Source: Allobosea caraganae
GTDB lineage: Bacteria > Pseudomonadota > Alphaproteobacteria > Rhizobiales > Beijerinckiaceae
Length of the DNA: 64,000 nucleotides
Assembly: GCF_003351345.1 (NCBI RefSeq)
Contig: NZ_QQTO01000035.1
Span: 78,096-142,095, forward strand
Reading direction: 5' to 3'
In this document: in pieces, positions 17,173 through 27,278 of the stretch
Layout of the letters: each line of letters opens with the position of its first letter
How positions within the stretch are numbered: the first letter of the stretch is position 1
Position numbers and translations under genes: made by a program
The notes under the pieces: model-generated
What the model was told of the DNA's origin: nothing
What the model saw: only the letters and a program-made list of their open reading frames with translations
Database searches by the model: none

Positions 17173-18110
17173 CCATGCCCATTCCGCCGAAAAAAGTGCC
17201 CTCGCTCTGGGCCCGTATCCTCGACAGCGACATCCTCGCGAGCTTCCTGCGCTCGAAGGTGACGATGGTCGCCGCGCTGATCGTGCTGCTGCTCTTCATC
17301 GGCGCCGCCTTCTCGCCCTGGATCGCGCCGACCAACCCGTTCGATCCGGCTTCGGTCTTCCTGGCCGATGCCAACATTCCGCCGGCCTGGCAGGATGGCG
17401 GCGATCCCCGCTTCATCTTCGGCACCGACGACCAGGGCCGCGACCTCTATTCGGCGATCCTCTACGGCCTGCGCGTCTCGCTCGTCATCGGCGGCCTCGG
17501 CGTGCTGCTGGCGGCGACGATCGGCATCACGCTCGGCCTGCTCGCCGGCTATCTCGGCGGCCGGGTCGACGCGCTGATCATGCGCATCGCCGACGTCCAA
17601 CTCACCTTCCCGGCCATCCTGATCGCGCTTTTGATCGACGGCGTCGTGCGCGGCATCTTCCAGCACGCCTCGCGCGAGGACACCGCGCTCTACGTGCTGG
17701 TGATCTCGATCGGCCTGAGCTTCTGGGTGCAGTATGCCCGCACCATCCGCGGCTCGACCCTGATCGAGCGCAACAAGGACTATGTCCACGCCGCCCGGCT
17801 CGTCGGCCTGCCGGCGCCGCTGATCATGCTGCGCCACGTCCTGCCCAATGTCATCGGCCCGGTGCTGGTCATCCTGACGATCAACCTGGCGCTGGCGGTG
17901 ATCACCGAGGCGACGCTCTCCTTCCTCGGCGTCGGCCTGCCGCCGACCCAGCCCTCGCTGGGAACGCTGATCTCGATCGGCAACCGCTATCTCTTCTCGG
18001 GCGACTGGTGGATCGTCACCTTCCCGGGCGTGACCTTGGCCATCCTCGTCCTGGCGGTGAACCTGCTCGGCGACTGGCTGCGCGACGCCTTGAATCCGCG
18101 GCTGAGATAG
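17169..18110 (+). CDS. ABC transporter permease, DppC type (cassette 1)
   Basis: Second permease subunit, 313 residues. A first membrane segment (VAALIVLLLFIGAAFSPWIA) precedes FGTDDQGRDLYSAILYGLRV, the conserved DppC block. The EAA loop is ERNKDYVHAARLVGLPAPLI, and the C-terminal LLGDWLRDALNPRLR is typical. Start choice: ATG 17169 or the in-frame ATG 17175. Upstream in-frame sequence from 17001 is repeat-derived and excluded. It pairs with the upstream DppB-type subunit, and the duplicate of this gene lies at 20905. Confidence 0.94.
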   Translation: MTMPIPPKKVPSLWARILDSDILASFLRSKVTMVAALIVLLLFIGAAFSPWIAPTNPFDPASVFLADANIPPAWQDGGDPRFIFGTDDQGRDLYSAILYGLRVSLVIGGLGVLLAATIGITLGLLAGYLGGRVDALIMRIADVQLTFPAILIALLIDGVVRGIFQHASREDTALYVLVISIGLSFWVQYARTIRGSTLIERNKDYVHAARLVGLPAPLIMLRHVLPNVIGPVLVILTINLALAVITEATLSFLGVGLPPTQPSLGTLISIGNRYLFSGDWWIVTFPGVTLAILVLAVNLLGDWLRDALNPRLR

Positions 18111-18207
18111 TGCCTGCGGATTACGCAATTCGCCCTTTTGCCATGCGCTCCGCGCGCATTGGACCCGTGACTCAAGCGCAGGCTGCGCCTAACATTCGCA
18201 GCTTCGC

Positions 18208-18230
18208 CGGCCCGATCGCGGGCCGCTTTT
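18208..18230 (+). terminator. Terminator-like hairpin upstream of binding-protein gene 2
   Basis: A seven-base-pair stem CGGCCCG / CGGGCCG with an ATCG loop is followed by CTTTT, then directly by the GGGGAGG ribosome-binding site of the next gene. It could terminate part of the cassette 1 transcript or attenuate entry into cassette 2. The T run is short, so efficiency is uncertain. Confidence 0.55.
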
Positions 18231-18246
18231 GGGGAGGCATGTTTCT

Positions 18247-19848
18247 ATGAAACCGCGTTTTCTCGCGCTCGCCGCGGCGCTGATCGGAGTATCGGCGCTG
18301 GCTCTGGGCGTAGCCGAAGCCCGCCCGCTGAAATGGGCTGCCGCAGGCGATGCCCTGACGATCGACCCGCACGGCCAGAACGAGGGCCCGACCACCTCGC
18401 TCAACCAGCACATGTACGAGAGCCTGACCGAGCGCGACCATGCCGGCAAGCTCGGCCCGCTGCTCGCCACCTCCTGGCGCGTGCTGCCGGACGATCCGAC
18501 CACCTGGGAGTTCAAGCTGCAGGACGGCGTCAAGTTCCATGACGGCGCGCCCTTCACCGCCGACGACGTGGTGTTCTCCTATGAGCGCGCCATGCAGCCG
18601 ACCTCGGACTTCAAGGGCTACCTGACCTCGATCGAGAAGGTCAGCAAGGTCGACGACCTGACGGTGAGGATCAAGACCAAGGGGCCGAACCCGCTGCTGG
18701 TCAACAACACCTCCTCGATCCGCATCATGAGCAAGGCCTGGGCGGAGAAGAACAACGCCGTGAAGGCGCAGGACTTCAAGAACAAGGAAGAGAACTTCGC
18801 CGTCCGCAACGCCAACGGCACCGGGCCCTTCGTCCTGGTCTCGCGCGAGGCCGACGTGAAGACGGTGATGAAGCGCAACGACGCCTACTGGAACAAGGCC
18901 AAGGTGCCGCTCGAGATCACCGAGCTCACGCTCGTGCCGATCAAGCAGGACGCGACCCGCATCGCGGCTCTGCTCTCCGGTGAGGTCGACTTCGTCCAGG
19001 ACGTGCCGGTGCAGGACATCGCCCGGCTGAAGAACCAGCCCAAGGTGCGCGTCACCTCCGGCCCCGAGAACCGCACCATCTTCTTCGGCATGGACGTCGC
19101 CTCCGCCGACCTCAAGGGCGACGACGTCCAGGGCAAGAACCCCTTCGCCGACAAGCGGGTCCGCCAGGCGCTGAACATGGCGATCAACCGCCCGGCCATC
19201 CAGCGCGTCGTCATGCGCGGTGAATCGGTGCCGACCGGCATCATCATGCCGCCCTTCGTCAACGGCTGGACCAAGGAGCTCGACGCCGCGCCCGCGACCG
19301 ACGTCGCCAAGGCGAAGTCGCTGCTCGCGGAGGCCGGCTATCCGAACGGCTTCTCGACCACGCTGCACTGCTCGAACGACCGCTACGTCAATGACGAGGG
19401 CATCTGCCAGGCCGCGGTCGGCATGTTCGGCCAGATCGGCGTCAAGGTGAACCTAGTCTCGCAGTCGAAGTCGATCCACTTCAACCTGATCCAGAAGAAC
19501 CCGGCCGAGACCGAGTTCTACCTCGTCGGCTGGGGTGTGCCGACCTACGACAGCGACTACATCTTCTCCTACATGTACCACACGCGGACCGGCTCGCAGG
19601 GCAGCTGGAACGCCACCGGCTACTCCGACAAGGACGTCGACGGCATGATCCAGTCGCTCTCGCGCGAGGTCGACCTGACCAAGCGCAATGCGACCATCGC
19701 CAGCCTGTGGACCAAGCTGAAGGACGAGACGATCTACCTGCCGATCCACCACCAGTCGCTCAGCTACGGCATGAACTCCACGCTCGATATTCCCGTCGAC
19801 GTGGCGAACAACCCGAAGCTGAAGATGGTGTCGTTCAAGGGCTCGTAG
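18247..19848 (+). CDS. ABC transporter substrate-binding protein, family 5 (cassette 2)
   Basis: Second periplasmic binding protein, 533 residues, with signal peptide MKPRFLALAAALIGVSALALGVAEA. Family 5 landmarks: LKWAAAGDALTIDPHGQNEG, LQDGVKFHDGAPFTADDVVF, NANGTGPFVLVSREADV, and DETIYLPIHHQSLSYGM at the end. GGGGAGG lies nine bases before ATG 18247. It resembles the cassette 1 binding protein along its whole length (for example the NDRYVNDEGICQAAVGM block), but the N-terminal ligand-facing segments differ, so the two probably bind different or overlapping ligands. Confidence 0.94.
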   Translation: MKPRFLALAAALIGVSALALGVAEARPLKWAAAGDALTIDPHGQNEGPTTSLNQHMYESLTERDHAGKLGPLLATSWRVLPDDPTTWEFKLQDGVKFHDGAPFTADDVVFSYERAMQPTSDFKGYLTSIEKVSKVDDLTVRIKTKGPNPLLVNNTSSIRIMSKAWAEKNNAVKAQDFKNKEENFAVRNANGTGPFVLVSREADVKTVMKRNDAYWNKAKVPLEITELTLVPIKQDATRIAALLSGEVDFVQDVPVQDIARLKNQPKVRVTSGPENRTIFFGMDVASADLKGDDVQGKNPFADKRVRQALNMAINRPAIQRVVMRGESVPTGIIMPPFVNGWTKELDAAPATDVAKAKSLLAEAGYPNGFSTTLHCSNDRYVNDEGICQAAVGMFGQIGVKVNLVSQSKSIHFNLIQKNPAETEFYLVGWGVPTYDSDYIFSYMYHTRTGSQGSWNATGYSDKDVDGMIQSLSREVDLTKRNATIASLWTKLKDETIYLPIHHQSLSYGMNSTLDIPVDVANNPKLKMVSFKGS

Positions 19849-19866
19849 CCCGTCGCGGAGTTCGAT

Positions 19867-19891
19867 CGGGCCGCGTCTCCGGCGCGGCCCG
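19867..19891 (+). terminator. Strong hairpin between binding-protein gene 2 and its permease genes
   Basis: Nine-base-pair stem CGGGCCGCG / CGCGGCCCG with a seven-base loop, 18 bases after the stop and without a T run. It occupies the same place as the hairpin at 15786-15814 in cassette 1, though the stem sequence is unrelated. Probably protects the binding-protein message from 3' decay (inference). Confidence 0.65.
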
Positions 19892-19919
19892 GTGCGTTTG
19901 AAAGGGGCAAGGACAAGCG

Positions 19920-20897
19920 ATGCTCGCCTATATCCTGCGCTCATTGATGCAGGGGCTGGTGGTGATGCTCGCCGTCGCCTTCATCGCCTTCTCGATGTTC
20001 CGGTTCGTCGGCGATCCGGTCGTCAACATGCTCGGCCAGGAGGCGACCTTGCAGGATCGCGCCGAGCTGACGCAGCGCCTCGGCCTCAACGACCCGGTGC
20101 CGCTGCAATTCGCCCGCTTCGTCGCCGATGCCGCGACCGGCGATTTCGGCATCTCCTACCGCCAGGGCCGCAAGGTCTCCGCGCTGATCATGGAGCGCCT
20201 GCCGGCGACGGTCGAGCTCGCGCTGCTCTCGGCCATCTTCGCCTTCGTCGTGGGCATCGCGCTTGGCGTCTACGCCGCGATCCGGCGCGACGGCTGGATC
20301 GCCAACCTCGTCATGTCGCTCTCGCTGATCGGCGTCAGCCTGCCGACCTTCCTGATCGGCATCGGGCTGATCTACATCTTCGCCGTCGAGCTGCGCTGGC
20401 TGCCCTCGTTCGGGCGCGGCGACGTCACCCATATCGGCTGGTGGTCGACTGGGCTCTTCACCGTGAGCGGGTTGAAGTCGCTGGTCATGCCGGTGCTGAC
20501 GCTCGGCTTCCTCCAGCTCACCTTGATCATGCGCCTCGTCCGCTCCGAGATGCTCGAGGTGATGCGGGCCGATTTCATCCGCTTCGCCCGCGCCCGCGGC
20601 ATCCCCGAGCGCCGGATCGAGTTCCGCCACGCGCTGCGCAACACCATGATCCCGGTCATCACCATTGCCGGCCTCCAGCTCGGCGGCGTCATCGCCTTCG
20701 CCATCGTCACCGAGACGGTGTTCCAATGGCCGGGCCTGGGCGCGCTCTTCGTCAACGCGGTGCAGTTCGTCGACGTGCCGGTGATGTCGGCCTATCTGCT
20801 CTTCGTCGCCTTCGTCTTCGTGCTGACCTCGCTGATCGTCGATCTCGTCTATGTCGCACTCGATCCGCGCCTGCGGGTCCAGGCCATGGCGAAGTGA
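19920..20897 (+). CDS. ABC transporter permease, DppB type (cassette 2)
   Basis: Permease subunit of 325 residues. The N-terminal segment LVVMLAVAFIAFSMFRFVGDPV, the LGLNDPVPLQFARFV block, EAA loop EVMRADFIRFARARGIPERRIEFRH (split over the loop), and ETVFQWPGLGALFVNAVQ match DppB. It aligns with the cassette 1 permease with long identical runs such as SLPTFLIGI and LPSFGRGDV. A GGGGCAAGGAC stretch precedes the ATG. Seven bases separate it from the next permease gene. Confidence 0.95.
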   Translation: MLAYILRSLMQGLVVMLAVAFIAFSMFRFVGDPVVNMLGQEATLQDRAELTQRLGLNDPVPLQFARFVADAATGDFGISYRQGRKVSALIMERLPATVELALLSAIFAFVVGIALGVYAAIRRDGWIANLVMSLSLIGVSLPTFLIGIGLIYIFAVELRWLPSFGRGDVTHIGWWSTGLFTVSGLKSLVMPVLTLGFLQLTLIMRLVRSEMLEVMRADFIRFARARGIPERRIEFRHALRNTMIPVITIAGLQLGGVIAFAIVTETVFQWPGLGALFVNAVQFVDVPVMSAYLLFVAFVFVLTSLIVDLVYVALDPRLRVQAMAK

Positions 20898-20904
20898 GGC
20901 GGCG

Positions 20905-21852
20905 ATGACCAGCGAACCGCTCAACGCCCCGCGAAAACCCGGCCGCCTCGCGCAGCTCTGGGATTCCGACCTCGCCTATTCCTTCCGCTCCTCGCCGGTC
21001 ACCGTCGTCGCGACCGTGATGGCGCTGCTGCTCGTGCTGGCCGCCGTCGCCGCCCCGCTGATCGCGCCCTACGATCCGTTCGATCCCGCCTCGCTCGATC
21101 TCTCCGACGGCTTCTCCAAGCCGATGGAGCCCAACGAGATCACCGGCAAGGTCTTCTGGCTCGGCTCGGACGCGCAGGGCCGCGACATCTTCTCGGCCAT
21201 CCTGTACGGCTCGCGCGTCTCGCTGATCGTCGGCGCGGCCTCGGTGCTGTTCTCGCTCGTGCTCGGCGTCGGCCTTGGCCTCGTTGCCGGCTATGTCGGC
21301 GGCCGCACCGAGGCGCTGATCATGCGCGTCGCCGACGTCCAGCTCTCCTTCCCGGCGATCCTGGTGGCGCTGCTGGTCTTCGGCGTGGCGCGCGGGCTGA
21401 TCCCGCCGGCCCTGCAGGAGCGGATGACCCTGCTCGTGCTCGTCATCGCCATCGGCCTGTCGAACTGGGCGCAATATGCCCGCACCGTGCGCGGCTCGAC
21501 GCTCATCGAGAAGAACAAGGTCTATGTCGACGCCGCCCGGCTGATCGGGCTCAAGGCCTGGCCGGTCATGCTCAAGCACGTCCTGCCCAACGTCGCCGGC
21601 CCCGTGCTGGTCATCGCCACGATCAACCTGGCGCTCGCCGTGATCGAGGAGGCGACGCTCTCCTTCCTCGGCGTCGGCATGCCGCCGACCCAGCCGTCGC
21701 TGGGCACGCTGATCCGCTTCGGCCAGCAATACCTGTTCTCGGGCGAATGGTGGATCCTGCTCTTCCCGAGCTTGGTCCTGATCCTGCTTGCCCTCTCGAT
21801 CAACCTGTTCGGCGATTGGCTGCGCGACGCGCTCAATCCGAAGCTGAGGTGA
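20905..21852 (+). CDS. ABC transporter permease, DppC type (cassette 2)
   Basis: Permease subunit of 315 residues. It has the N-terminal RLAQLWDSDLAYSF region, a first membrane segment VVATVMALLLVLAAVAAPLI, the LGSDAQGRDIFSAILYGSRV block, EAA loop EKNKVYVDAARLIGLKAWPV, and C-terminus LFGDWLRDALNPKLR. Start ATG 20905 follows GAGGCGG. An upstream in-frame start at 20851 would overlap the DppB gene and is rejected. It shares most of its sequence with the cassette 1 copy at 17169. Confidence 0.94.
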   Translation: MTSEPLNAPRKPGRLAQLWDSDLAYSFRSSPVTVVATVMALLLVLAAVAAPLIAPYDPFDPASLDLSDGFSKPMEPNEITGKVFWLGSDAQGRDIFSAILYGSRVSLIVGAASVLFSLVLGVGLGLVAGYVGGRTEALIMRVADVQLSFPAILVALLVFGVARGLIPPALQERMTLLVLVIAIGLSNWAQYARTVRGSTLIEKNKVYVDAARLIGLKAWPVMLKHVLPNVAGPVLVIATINLALAVIEEATLSFLGVGMPPTQPSLGTLIRFGQQYLFSGEWWILLFPSLVLILLALSINLFGDWLRDALNPKLR

Positions 21853-21907
21853 GTTACGTGATTTTGCACTGTTCCGCGTCCCAAAGTTCCGCGTCCATGG
21901 AGACAAG

Positions 21908-22905
21908 ATGACCGTCCCCGTTCTTTCCGTCCGCGACCTGACGGTCGAATTCGTGACGCGGCGCGGCACCTTGCGCGCGCTCGACAAGATCTCCTTCGAC
22001 ATTGCCCGCGGCGAGGTGCTCGGCGTGGTCGGCGAATCCGGCGCCGGCAAGTCGGTCACCGGTTCGGCCATCATCGGCCTGATCGATCCACCCGGCCGCA
22101 TCGCCGGCGGCGAGGTCGTGCTCTCCGGCGAGCGCGTCGACAACCTGCCGCCCGAGCAGATGCGCAAGGTCCGCGGCAAGCGCATCGGCATGATCTTCCA
22201 GGACCCTCTGACCAGCCTGAACCCGCTCTACCGCGTTGGCGAGCAGCTGATCGAGACGATCCAGACCCATACCGACCTGAATGCGGCCGATGCCCGCAAG
22301 CGCGCCATCGCGCTGCTCGACGAGGTCGGCATTCCCGCCCCGGAGCGGCGCATCGACGGCTATCCGCACGAGTTCTCCGGCGGCATGCGCCAGCGCGTCG
22401 TCATCGCGCTCGCGCTCTGCGCCGAGCCGGAATTCATCATCGCCGACGAGCCGACCACCGCCCTCGACGTCTCCGTGCAGGCGCAGATCATCGCGCTGAT
22501 CAAGCGGCTCTGCTCGGAGCGCGGCACCTCGGTCATGCTCGTCACCCACGACATGGGCGTGATCGCCGAGACGGCCGACCGCGTCGCGGTGATGTATGCC
22601 GGCCGCATCGCGGAGATCGGTCCGGTGCGCGAGGTGGTCAAGGAGCCGCTTCACCCCTATGCCAAGGGCCTGATGGGCGCGATCCCCTCGCTGGAAGGCG
22701 ATATCGACCGTCTCGTGCAGATTCCCGGCTCGATGCCGCGCCTCTCCAGCATTCCCAAGGGCTGCGCCTTCAATCCGCGCTGCGAGAAGGTCTTCGCGCG
22801 CTGCCATGTCGAGCGCCCCGAACTGATCCAGGTCGGCGACCGCAAGGTCGCCTGCCATCTCTACGACCAGCCCCAAGCCTTACCGACCAACGCGGAGATC
22901 GCGGC

Positions 22906-22909
<4 letters not shown>
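21908..22909 (+). CDS. ABC transporter ATP-binding protein, DppD type (shared)
   Basis: ATPase of 333 residues, the full DppD length. Walker A GESGAGKSVTG, Q-loop FQDPLTSLNPLYRVGEQL, signature FSGGMRQRVVIALAL, Walker B FIIADEPTTALD. The C-terminal oligopeptide-transporter domain has the cysteine pattern GCAFNPRCEKVFARCHVERP (possible iron-sulphur or structural metal site), which the shorter ATPase at 874-1734 lacks. It overlaps the next ATPase gene by GTGA. As the only ATPase pair in the cluster, it probably serves both permease cassettes. Confidence 0.95.
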
Positions 22910-23898
<989 letters not shown>

Positions 23899-23901
23899 CG
23901 C

Positions 23902-25179
23902 TTACTTCCCGGCGGGCGTCGGCCCGCCGGCCTTGGGCCGGGTATGGCTCGGCGTCGTGGCCGATTTCGGCGAGAGCGGCGCCAGCGGCCGGTCGGTCTT
24001 GTGCTGGCCGCGCGCGACGGCGGTGAACAGCATCGCCACTGCGACCAGCGTCATCAGCCACCAGGGCTGCAAGGTCGCGAAGCCGAGCGCGGTCAGCGCG
24101 AAGCCGGTCGTATAGGCCGCTGCGACGCCGGCCGCGAGCGCGCCGGGCATGTAGACCGTCGCCTTGATCGCAAAGTAGAGGCAGATCGAGGCGGCGGCCG
24201 CGCCGACGATGCCGAGCTCGTACCACGCTTCGAACAGCAGGGTCGTCGGGGTCGCCTGCGGCAGCAGGCCGTTCAGCCGGCTGCTCAGCACGGTGTCGAG
24301 GCCATGGCCGGTGATGAAGCGGATCGGCTCGGTGCCGACGAGGTCGGCCCAGATCCCCAGCGCCTGATGCAGGGCGCTGGTGTCGCTCGGCAGCATCGAG
24401 ACCAGCGGCAGCAGCAGGAAGGGCAGGAGCGGCGCGAACAGCATGAGCCCGGCCACGATCGCGGCGATGACCGGCGCCGCGGCGTCGCGATTGGCGTAGA
24501 CCGCTCCGAAGGCGACCGCGCCGCAGATCATTGCGACCGCCTCGCCGGTCTCGAAGCGGGTGAGCGCGAGCAGACCGACCACCAGCGCCAGCGCCAGCGC
24601 GCTCAGGCCGCGGTTGCGCGAGACCAGCCAGGCCAGCGCCGGCCATGAGGTGATCAGCACGACGCTGACGCCGCGCTCCACGCTGCCGGTCGCAACAGCC
24701 GCATCGCTCTCGCGCAGCCAGCCCGTCATGAACAGCACCAGCGCGAAGAGGCCGGCAAGCGCGGTGCCGATCGCGATCAGGTTGAGGTTCGAGGCGCGCA
24801 TCCGGTCGGGCAGCGCGGCGGCGCCGCAGAAGCCGAGCGCGATCGCCAGCATCAGGTTGCCGGCCTTCTCAGCTGCGGCCGAAGCGTCGGGGCTCCAGGT
24901 CAGCGACAGCGCCGACCAGGCGACGACGCCGAGCAGGATCATGCCCGGCCGGGTCAGCAGGGATTCCTTCAGCTTCTGGCTGAACCAGCTGCGCTCCTCG
25001 ATCAGCGAGGAGATCACCAGCAACGCGACGCCGATCGGCGTCAGCACCACCGCGGCGCGGCGCGACACGAGCGAGGCCATCGGCAGCGCCAGCGTGAGCG
25101 TGGCGAAGCCGATGCGGCGCAGCAGCAAAGCTGCGTCCGTGGCGGGGTCGAGCGGGGCGTTGACGTTACGGCGGATCAT
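23902..25179 (-). CDS. O-antigen ligase/polymerase-like membrane protein
   Basis: Polytopic membrane protein of 425 residues with roughly ten hydrophobic segments (for example AAVVLTPIGVALLVISSLI, MILLGVVAWSALSLTW, LIAIGTALAGLFALVLFM, AAAASICLYFAIKATVYM). The SLTWSPD segment and the periplasmic loop before a membrane segment near ITGHGLDTVLSSRLNG fit the Wzy/WaaL O-antigen ligase family. The role would be joining or polymerising lipid-linked surface glycans on the periplasmic side. Start ATG 25179 is preferred to an upstream TTG. No other polysaccharide gene is nearby, so the acceptor is unknown. The C-terminal 40 residues are Pro/Lys-rich and probably cytoplasmic. Confidence 0.8.
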   Translation of the reverse strand: MIRRNVNAPLDPATDAALLLRRIGFATLTLALPMASLVSRRAAVVLTPIGVALLVISSLIEERSWFSQKLKESLLTRPGMILLGVVAWSALSLTWSPDASAAAEKAGNLMLAIALGFCGAAALPDRMRASNLNLIAIGTALAGLFALVLFMTGWLRESDAAVATGSVERGVSVVLITSWPALAWLVSRNRGLSALALALVVGLLALTRFETGEAVAMICGAVAFGAVYANRDAAAPVIAAIVAGLMLFAPLLPFLLLPLVSMLPSDTSALHQALGIWADLVGTEPIRFITGHGLDTVLSSRLNGLLPQATPTTLLFEAWYELGIVGAAAASICLYFAIKATVYMPGALAAGVAAAYTTGFALTALGFATLQPWWLMTLVAVAMLFTAVARGQHKTDRPLAPLSPKSATTPSHTRPKAGGPTPAGK

Positions 25180-25376
25180 CAATGGCAACCGGGCACGGGC
25201 CGCCGCCGGTCGACACGCCGGAGATCAGCCCCGGATCACAATAGCTTGCGCGGGCCGTCCGGACTGTAGGTGCGGCGCAACACTATGCCGGCAACTCGTC
25301 CGGCAGCCTGCGATCAAAACTGCGTGCGTCACGAAAGCGCGCTGGCCGAAACTGCGCTTTCGTGGGAGGAATGGCG

Positions 25377-25886
25377 ATGCTTGCAGCCATCGTCTATCCA
25401 TCCGGCTTTCCGATCGATGATTTCATGGCTGGGCTGGCCAGCGCCATGAAGCGGCGCGGCCTGCGGCTCGCCGGCGTGATCCAGCGCAACAGCGAGGATT
25501 GCGGCGAGGGCTGCCTCTCGATGTCGCTGGAGGAGCTCGCCAGCGGCCGCCATTTCCCGATCAGCGAGGATCGCGGTGCCAGTTCGGAAGGTTGCCGGCT
25601 CGATGCCAGCGGTCTGGCTGCGGCGGGCGGCGCGATTGCGGAAGCCCTGGCGGGAGAGCTCGACCTCGTCATCGTCAACAAGTTCGGCCGCCAGGAAATG
25701 CTCGGGCAGGGCCTGCGCCAGGAGATCGCCGCCGCCGCTATGGCCGGCCTGCCGGTGCTGACGGCCGTGCGCGAGGACTTCGTCCCGGCCTGGCGCGAGT
25801 TCGCGGGCGACGATTGGGTGCTCCTGTCGCCGGACGAGGCGGCCATCGAGGGCTGGGCCGCGGCTCGGCTTGGCGTCGCGGCCTGA
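25377..25886 (+). CDS. DUF2478 nucleotide-binding-like protein, molybdenum-linked
   Basis: A 169-residue protein of the DUF2478 family, often found beside molybdate transport and molybdenum cofactor genes and thought to be a P-loop-like protein, although no classic Walker A is visible. Conserved family stretches are IVYPSGFPIDDFMAGLA, GVIQRNSEDCGEGCLSMSLEEL, LDLVIVNKFGRQE and VLTAVREDFVPAWREFAG. GGGAGGA at 25364-25370 sits directly against ATG 25371 but is well spaced from ATG 25377, which decides the start. It is followed after eleven bases by mobA. A role in delivery of molybdenum or its cofactor is inferred from family context. Confidence 0.8.
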   Translation: MLAAIVYPSGFPIDDFMAGLASAMKRRGLRLAGVIQRNSEDCGEGCLSMSLEELASGRHFPISEDRGASSEGCRLDASGLAAAGGAIAEALAGELDLVIVNKFGRQEMLGQGLRQEIAAAAMAGLPVLTAVREDFVPAWREFAGDDWVLLSPDEAAIEGWAAARLGVAA

Positions 25887-25897
25887 TCGCCCCCGGC

Positions 25898-26518
25898 ATG
25901 ACCCCGCCCACCCTCGGCCTGCTCCTTGCCGGCGGCCTCGCGCGGCGGATGGGCGGTGGCGACAAGCCGTTGCGGCTCATCGCCGGGCGCAGCATCCTTG
26001 CCCATGTCGTCGAGCGGCTTCGGCCGCAATGCCACGGGCTCCTGCTCAACGCCAATGGCGATCCCGCCCGCTTCGCCGAATACGGCCTGCCTGTGGTCGC
26101 CGATAGCGTGCCGGATTTCGCCGGGCCGCTTGCCGGCATCCTGGCGGGGCTCGACTGGCTGGCGGCGAACCGCTCCGATCTCGCCTGGATGGCCAGCATC
26201 GCCGCCGACACGCCCTTCATCCCGCGCGATCTCGTCGCGCGGCTGCATGGGGCGCGGCAGGCCGCTGGCGTGCCGCTCGCCTGCGCCGCCTCGGGCGGCT
26301 GGACGCATCCGGTCATTGGCCTCTGGCCGGTCGCGCTGCGAGAGGACCTGCGCCTCGCATTGACTGTCGAAGGCGAGCGCAAGATCGACCGCTGGACCGC
26401 CCGCCACGGCGCGGCCGAGGTCGAGTGGCCGATAGAGCCGGTCGATCCCTTCTTCAACGCCAATCGGCCTGACGACCTCGCCGAGGCCGAACGGCTCCAC
26501 GGTCTTCTGCGGGATTGA
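25898..26518 (+). CDS. mobA: Molybdenum cofactor guanylyltransferase
   Basis: Transfers GMP from GTP to molybdopterin to make the bis-MGD cofactor of DMSO-reductase-family enzymes. The 206-residue protein opens with the nucleotidyltransferase loop LLLAGGLARRMGGGDKPL, followed by the metal-binding Asp in SIAADTPFIPRDLV near residue 100 and the family's C-terminal FFNANRPDDLAEAE. The start is set by that N-terminal motif. It forms a small operon with the DUF2478 gene; mobB and moeA lie 3.3 kb downstream on the same strand. Confidence 0.95.
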   Translation: MTPPTLGLLLAGGLARRMGGGDKPLRLIAGRSILAHVVERLRPQCHGLLLNANGDPARFAEYGLPVVADSVPDFAGPLAGILAGLDWLAANRSDLAWMASIAADTPFIPRDLVARLHGARQAAGVPLACAASGGWTHPVIGLWPVALREDLRLALTVEGERKIDRWTARHGAAEVEWPIEPVDPFFNANRPDDLAEAERLHGLLRD

Positions 26519-26540
26519 ATCCGCTCCTGGGGCCGGCGTC

Positions 26541-26942
26541 TCAGCCCTCCAGCAGGGCCTTGAGCCGCCTGAGGTCGCTCATCACCCAGTCGGCATCGCC
26601 GGCGAACGCGTCATCGCTCATCTCCGGCCGCTTGTAGAGCGTGAACACCACCTCGCTGCCGCTGCCATTGGCGACGGCGCGCATCGGGTTGTGCATCGCC
26701 GCCCCCGTTTCGGGGATGACGGCATGGTCGAGCACGCCATAGGGGTTGGGCTCGCTGAACAGGATGCGCATCGGCCCCATCGGCGTCTCCGCCAGCCAGG
26801 TCATGCCCTCGACATGCTTGAAGCTGTGGCCGAGGCCTTCAGCCCATTTCGGGAAATTGCGCGGCTCGGCCAGGAAGCCATAGACCTCCTCGATCGGCCG
26901 CTCGATCGCGATGCCGAGATGGCGCGCTGTCTGGACGGTCAT
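26541..26942 (-). CDS. SRPBCC/START-like small-molecule-binding protein
   Basis: A 133-residue protein of the SRPBCC fold: an N-terminal strand (TARHLGIAIERPIEEVYGFLAEP), the NFPKWAEGLGHSFKHVEG segment, a series of strands (MRILFSEPNPYGVLDHAV), and the long C-terminal helix WVMSDLRRLKALLEG that closes the hydrophobic pocket. Such proteins bind lipids, polyketides or other hydrophobic ligands, or act as stress-linked chaperones; nothing here fixes the ligand. It faces mobA in convergent orientation, and its upstream region leads into a family B repeat. Confidence 0.82.
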   Translation of the reverse strand: MTVQTARHLGIAIERPIEEVYGFLAEPRNFPKWAEGLGHSFKHVEGMTWLAETPMGPMRILFSEPNPYGVLDHAVIPETGAAMHNPMRAVANGSGSEVVFTLYKRPEMSDDAFAGDADWVMSDLRRLKALLEG

Positions 26943-27035
26943 GGCACAAGTCTCCGGCTACGATGGCAGAGTTAGAACATAAAGTGAACATAAGCAAGTG
27001 GCGGGAAGTGAGGCTGGCCCATCGGAGCGCGCTCT

Positions 27036-27199
27036 TTCCTTCTCCCCCTGCGGGAGAAGGTGCCCCGCAGGGGCGGATGAGGGGTCGCGCTGTCCTCTCC
27101 GATGACTGAGTCTGCCATCCGCTGACATTGTTATCGTTGCGCGACCCCTCATCCGTCAGCGCTTCGCGCCTTCCCTTCTCCCGCAGGAGGAGAAGGGAA
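27036..27199 (+). repeat. Inverted-repeat element, family B copy 2
   Basis: The most diverged family B copy: outer arms CCTTCTCCCCCTGCGGGAGA and its inverted partner, a left mini-hairpin GCCCC-GCA-GGGGC, a right mini-hairpin GGCGC-GAA-GCGCT in minus sense, and GGATGAGGGGTCGCG / CGCGACCCCTCATCC inner boxes. It fills half of the 336-base gap 26943-27278. The remainder holds no gene; AGAACATAAAGTGAACATAA near 26973-26992 is an AT-rich patch with two GAACATAA-like half repeats. Confidence 0.85.
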
Positions 27200-27278
27200 G
27201 GCGCGCACCTCTCTGTCATTCGGTTGTCGTCTAAGCGCCGGTGAGTAGGACGAGCTGTCGGTAGGGAAGCGGGGCGGG

